The notes beneath the pieces were generated by a model that was not told the origin of the DNA, did not search any database, and saw nothing but the letters and a program-made list of their open reading frames with translations. A program made the position numbers and the translations under genes. A stretch of DNA of 64,000 nucleotides from NCBI RefSeq assembly GCF_900605015.1, contig NZ_LR027575.1, positions 364,690-428,689 of the forward strand. Direction: 5' to 3'. Origin of the DNA: Olsenella sp. Marseille-P4559 (GTDB lineage Bacteria > Actinomycetota > Coriobacteriia > Coriobacteriales > Atopobiaceae). Shown here in pieces: positions 61,856-64,000 of this stretch (positions are counted from its first letter, which is position 1; the number at the start of each line of letters is the position of its first letter).

Positions 61856-62659
61856 ATGGCACAGTCAATCGAATTGCCGCTGGATATGAGGCTAAGGGTA
61901 GCTGAGCAGTCAATGGCCCCCAAGTACTACATCGTCAAGCGCACAATCATTAGGAAGATCGAGAAGGAGGAGTACAGGGAAAACGAGCTCATTCCCTCCG
62001 AGCGCGAGCTTACAGAGCTTTTCGGGGTAAGCAGGATAACGGTGCGACGGGCAGTTGACGAGCTCGTCGGCGAGAACTACCTCTACCGCATTCAGGGCAA
62101 AGGGACATACGTTAAGTCGCACAAGATTCAGCAGAACCTCGTCTCCATAACAAGCTGCACGCAGGACGTTATCAACCTCGGCATGACACCTAGGCGGCGT
62201 GTTGTCTCTGCATCAACGGAGATTGCCGACCAGAAGCGCAGGCGCCTCTTGGACCTTGGCGAGAATGACCGAGTTTTCCGGCTCGAGAGGGTTTACTTCG
62301 CAGACGATGACCCTCTGAACCACACGATTGCCTATCTTCCGTACAAGCTGTTTCCAGGCATCGACGCGCATGACTTCTCGAAGGAGTCCCTCTACGCGGT
62401 TCTCGAGTCGCAGTATGACTGCCAGATAACCACGGCAACGAGGACGATCGAGGCAATCCTGGCAGAGGGAGAGATTGCGCGCTATCTGCAGGTCGTTTCG
62501 GGAACTCCAATCCTCCACTTCGAATGCGTTACCAGGGGAAAGGTCCACGGAAGGGAATGTCCCATCGAGTACTTCAGATGCTGCTACCGGAGTGACAAGT
62601 TCAAGTTCTATATCAACCAAGTGATGGATGGGGGAGATGCAGCCAGGGGGAGTCTATAG
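61856..62659 (+). CDS. GntR-family (HutC type) transcription regulator
   Basis: The 267-residue protein has a 20-residue lead, then a winged helix (IVKRTIIRKIEKEEY, LIPSERELTELFGVSRITVR, IQGKGTYVK) and a UTRA effector domain (VVSASTEIADQ onward to RCCYRSDKFKFYI). It precedes a BMP lipoprotein by 45 bp and probably controls that uptake system. ATG 61856 has GAGGGGC upstream. It resembles the regulator at 55367 in layout but the sequences differ. Confidence 0.87.
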   Translation: MAQSIELPLDMRLRVAEQSMAPKYYIVKRTIIRKIEKEEYRENELIPSERELTELFGVSRITVRRAVDELVGENYLYRIQGKGTYVKSHKIQQNLVSITSCTQDVINLGMTPRRRVVSASTEIADQKRRRLLDLGENDRVFRLERVYFADDDPLNHTIAYLPYKLFPGIDAHDFSKESLYAVLESQYDCQITTATRTIEAILAEGEIARYLQVVSGTPILHFECVTRGKVHGRECPIEYFRCCYRSDKFKFYINQVMDGGDAARGSL

Positions 62660-62704
62660 GAGCACGTGCAAGGTGGGTTTGGTGGATAGGGGAGGAGAAA
62701 GGCC

Positions 62705-63922
62705 ATGCAAAACCTCATAGGAAGGAAGATGTCGCGTCGTTCGTTCTTCGGTACCTCAGCAGCGGTGGCTGCCATCTTGGGCCTCTCGGCCTGTGGCGGC
62801 TCGAGTGCGTCCGACTCGGGTTCCGCCGACAGTGGTGCCGAGAACAAGAAAAGGCGCATTGCAGTTCTCTGCGACGATGCGGGCAAGAATGACAACGGCT
62901 ACAACCAGGCTGCCGTCGAGGGCGCCCAGAGGGTTGGAGAGGACAAGGGCTGGGAGGTCAAGATTGTCGAGCCGACCAATGGCGTGCCCGATGCGCTCGA
63001 GTCCCTCGGTGAGGGTGGCTATGACATCGTGTTTAACATGGCATACGACTTCGATGCCCTGATCAATGGTGTGGGCGGCGCCGAGCCTCTTGCCAGTCAG
63101 TATCCTGACACCGAGTGGGTGATCTTCAACGACAACCCGAACGTGAGCGATGATGGCTCCGTTAAGCACAAGAATGTCATCGCGGTCCTCTACGACCTCA
63201 ACGAGTCCTCCTTCCTTGCCGGTGCGCTTTCCGTCCTTGTGAACGAGAACGCGGCAACCCTGTTCAAGGGTGGCGACTACGGCTTCACTGACCCCAGTAC
63301 CACGCGTGCATGCGGCTTCATCGGTGGCACGAACTCCGCAGGTATCGTTGTCTTCTCCTACGGCTACATCACGGGCATCAACTACGAGGCACAGAAGCTT
63401 GGCGTCACATACGACTACTATGCCAAGTACGACGCCGGCTTTACCGATTCCGCTGGCGGCGCTACCGTCGCAGGTACCTACTACAGCAATGGCGCAAACG
63501 TTGTCTTTGGTTGCGCGGGTAGCGTGGGTGATGGCGTTACGTCCAAGGCAAAGGAGGTTGGCAAGCTTGCCATTCAAGTTGATGGCAACAAAGATGACCA
63601 GCAGCCTGGCTATGTCCTCACCTCCGTGCTCAAGAATACGAACGTCCCCGTCCAGACCATTTGCGACGCGCTGGATGATGGGTCCCTCTCCTCGATGGAC
63701 AACCTGCAGGATTACTCGCTCGCCTCTGGCGCGACGGGCCTAACGGATTGTACCGGGATTCAGAAGGCCATCACCACCGATGAGGGCAAGGCCAAGTGGA
63801 ACGAGATCTGGTCCGAGATTGAGGACCTCAAGGGCAGGGTTGGCACTGAGATCAAGGTTGTCAACGCCCAGAACGGCGAGGAGTTCGATCATTCGACCTG
63901 CCAGAACGTGAACATCAAGTAA
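62705..63922 (+). CDS. BMP-family lipoprotein (ABC transporter substrate-binding)
   Basis: The 405-residue protein has a twin-arginine lipoprotein signal SRRSFFGTSAAVAAILGLSAC (Cys30; shown up to 20 residues as SRRSFFG...LSAC), a Ser/Asp/Gly linker, and the Bmp fold with AVLCDDAGKNDNGYNQAAVEG, ALSVLVNENAATLF and IQVDGNKDDQQPGYVLTSVL. It would bind a nucleoside or similar ligand. It is a second, divergent copy beside the one at 46654. Its ATPase and permease genes are expected past the window end. GGGGAGGAG precedes the ATG. Confidence 0.88.
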   Translation: MQNLIGRKMSRRSFFGTSAAVAAILGLSACGGSSASDSGSADSGAENKKRRIAVLCDDAGKNDNGYNQAAVEGAQRVGEDKGWEVKIVEPTNGVPDALESLGEGGYDIVFNMAYDFDALINGVGGAEPLASQYPDTEWVIFNDNPNVSDDGSVKHKNVIAVLYDLNESSFLAGALSVLVNENAATLFKGGDYGFTDPSTTRACGFIGGTNSAGIVVFSYGYITGINYEAQKLGVTYDYYAKYDAGFTDSAGGATVAGTYYSNGANVVFGCAGSVGDGVTSKAKEVGKLAIQVDGNKDDQQPGYVLTSVLKNTNVPVQTICDALDDGSLSSMDNLQDYSLASGATGLTDCTGIQKAITTDEGKAKWNEIWSEIEDLKGRVGTEIKVVNAQNGEEFDHSTCQNVNIK

Positions 63923-63929
63923 TTGCTTG

Positions 63930-63966
63930 CCGCGGGACGGCGCAACGCGTGGCTTTCGTCCCGCGG
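63930..63966 (+). promoter_or_regulatory. Stem after the second lipoprotein gene
   Basis: CCGCGGGACG (63930-63939) pairs perfectly with CGTCCCGCGG (63957-63966). No T-run follows, only a pyrimidine stretch. As after the first lipoprotein gene, it probably shields the upstream mRNA or partly ends transcription before transporter genes. Confidence 0.6.
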
Positions 63967-64000
63967 CCCTTCCCCTGCTTCCCGGATAGGTGGTGCACTC

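Overview
The window is GC-rich bacterial DNA. Densely packed genes, frequent TTG/GTG starts behind GGAGG-type ribosome sites, and the gene mix (fused RlmKL, PEP carboxylase, LuxS/Pfs, DegV, DUF1836, Tat-type BMP lipoproteins) suggest an actinobacterium of class Coriobacteriia, perhaps an Olsenella/Atopobiaceae relative. This is inferred from protein style only; there is no rRNA in the window.

1-21.9 kb is chromosomal backbone: the end of an S10 carboxypeptidase, rlmKL, a phosphoglucomutase, two protein tyrosine phosphatases, a wrecked NADH oxidase, pcrA/uvrD, mscS-luxS-mtnN (activated methyl cycle/AI-2), degV divergent from a DUF1836 regulator, nhaA, a polysaccharide flippase and ppc. Several intergenic gaps hold repeat families: four TGCGTACGCA-cored repeats (6.28-6.52 kb), two ~150-bp terminal-inverted-repeat elements of one family (11.0 and 13.6 kb), and long hairpins.

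21.9-41.7 kb is an integrated genomic island. It entered a tRNA-Val(GAC) gene and is bounded by identical 45-bp copies of the tRNA 3' half (21915-21959 and 41619-41663), with repeated TGCCCACCA-type motifs near both ends that look like integrase arm sites. The integrase, an AlpA-like HTH protein, a RepA-like ATPase and a small HTH protein lie at the right end. The cargo is defence-like: a type I restriction operon hsdM-hsdS-hsdR with a membrane-anchored AbiTii gene as fourth member; a separate methyltransferase fused to a single specificity half, with a small overlapping partner; a DUF4238 protein; and an AAA ATPase/subtilase pair matching the ietAS antiphage system, divergent from an unrecognised 199-residue gene. 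Between the DUF4238 gene and the fused methyltransferase is a 785-bp non-coding stretch. It contains a 474-bp set of five concentric complementary stems, the most unexplained object in the window, next to a promoter carrying three GGTTA-N4-TAACC palindromes.

41.7-64 kb is metabolic accessory DNA. After debris (a truncated HTH gene and a frameshifted Cna-type adhesin) comes a nucleoside-use cluster: a LacI-ribokinase fusion regulator divergent from an ADP-ribosylglycohydrolase, a BMP lipoprotein, an ABC ATPase, two permeases, a nucleoside hydrolase and a ribokinase. Two decayed IS copies face each other, followed by a small membrane protein. A second sugar operon follows: GntR regulator, class II aldolase, galactitol-type PTS EIIA/EIIB/EIIC and an FGGY kinase. 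The window ends with a SNF2-helicase remnant, another GntR regulator and a second BMP lipoprotein whose transporter genes presumably lie beyond the edge.
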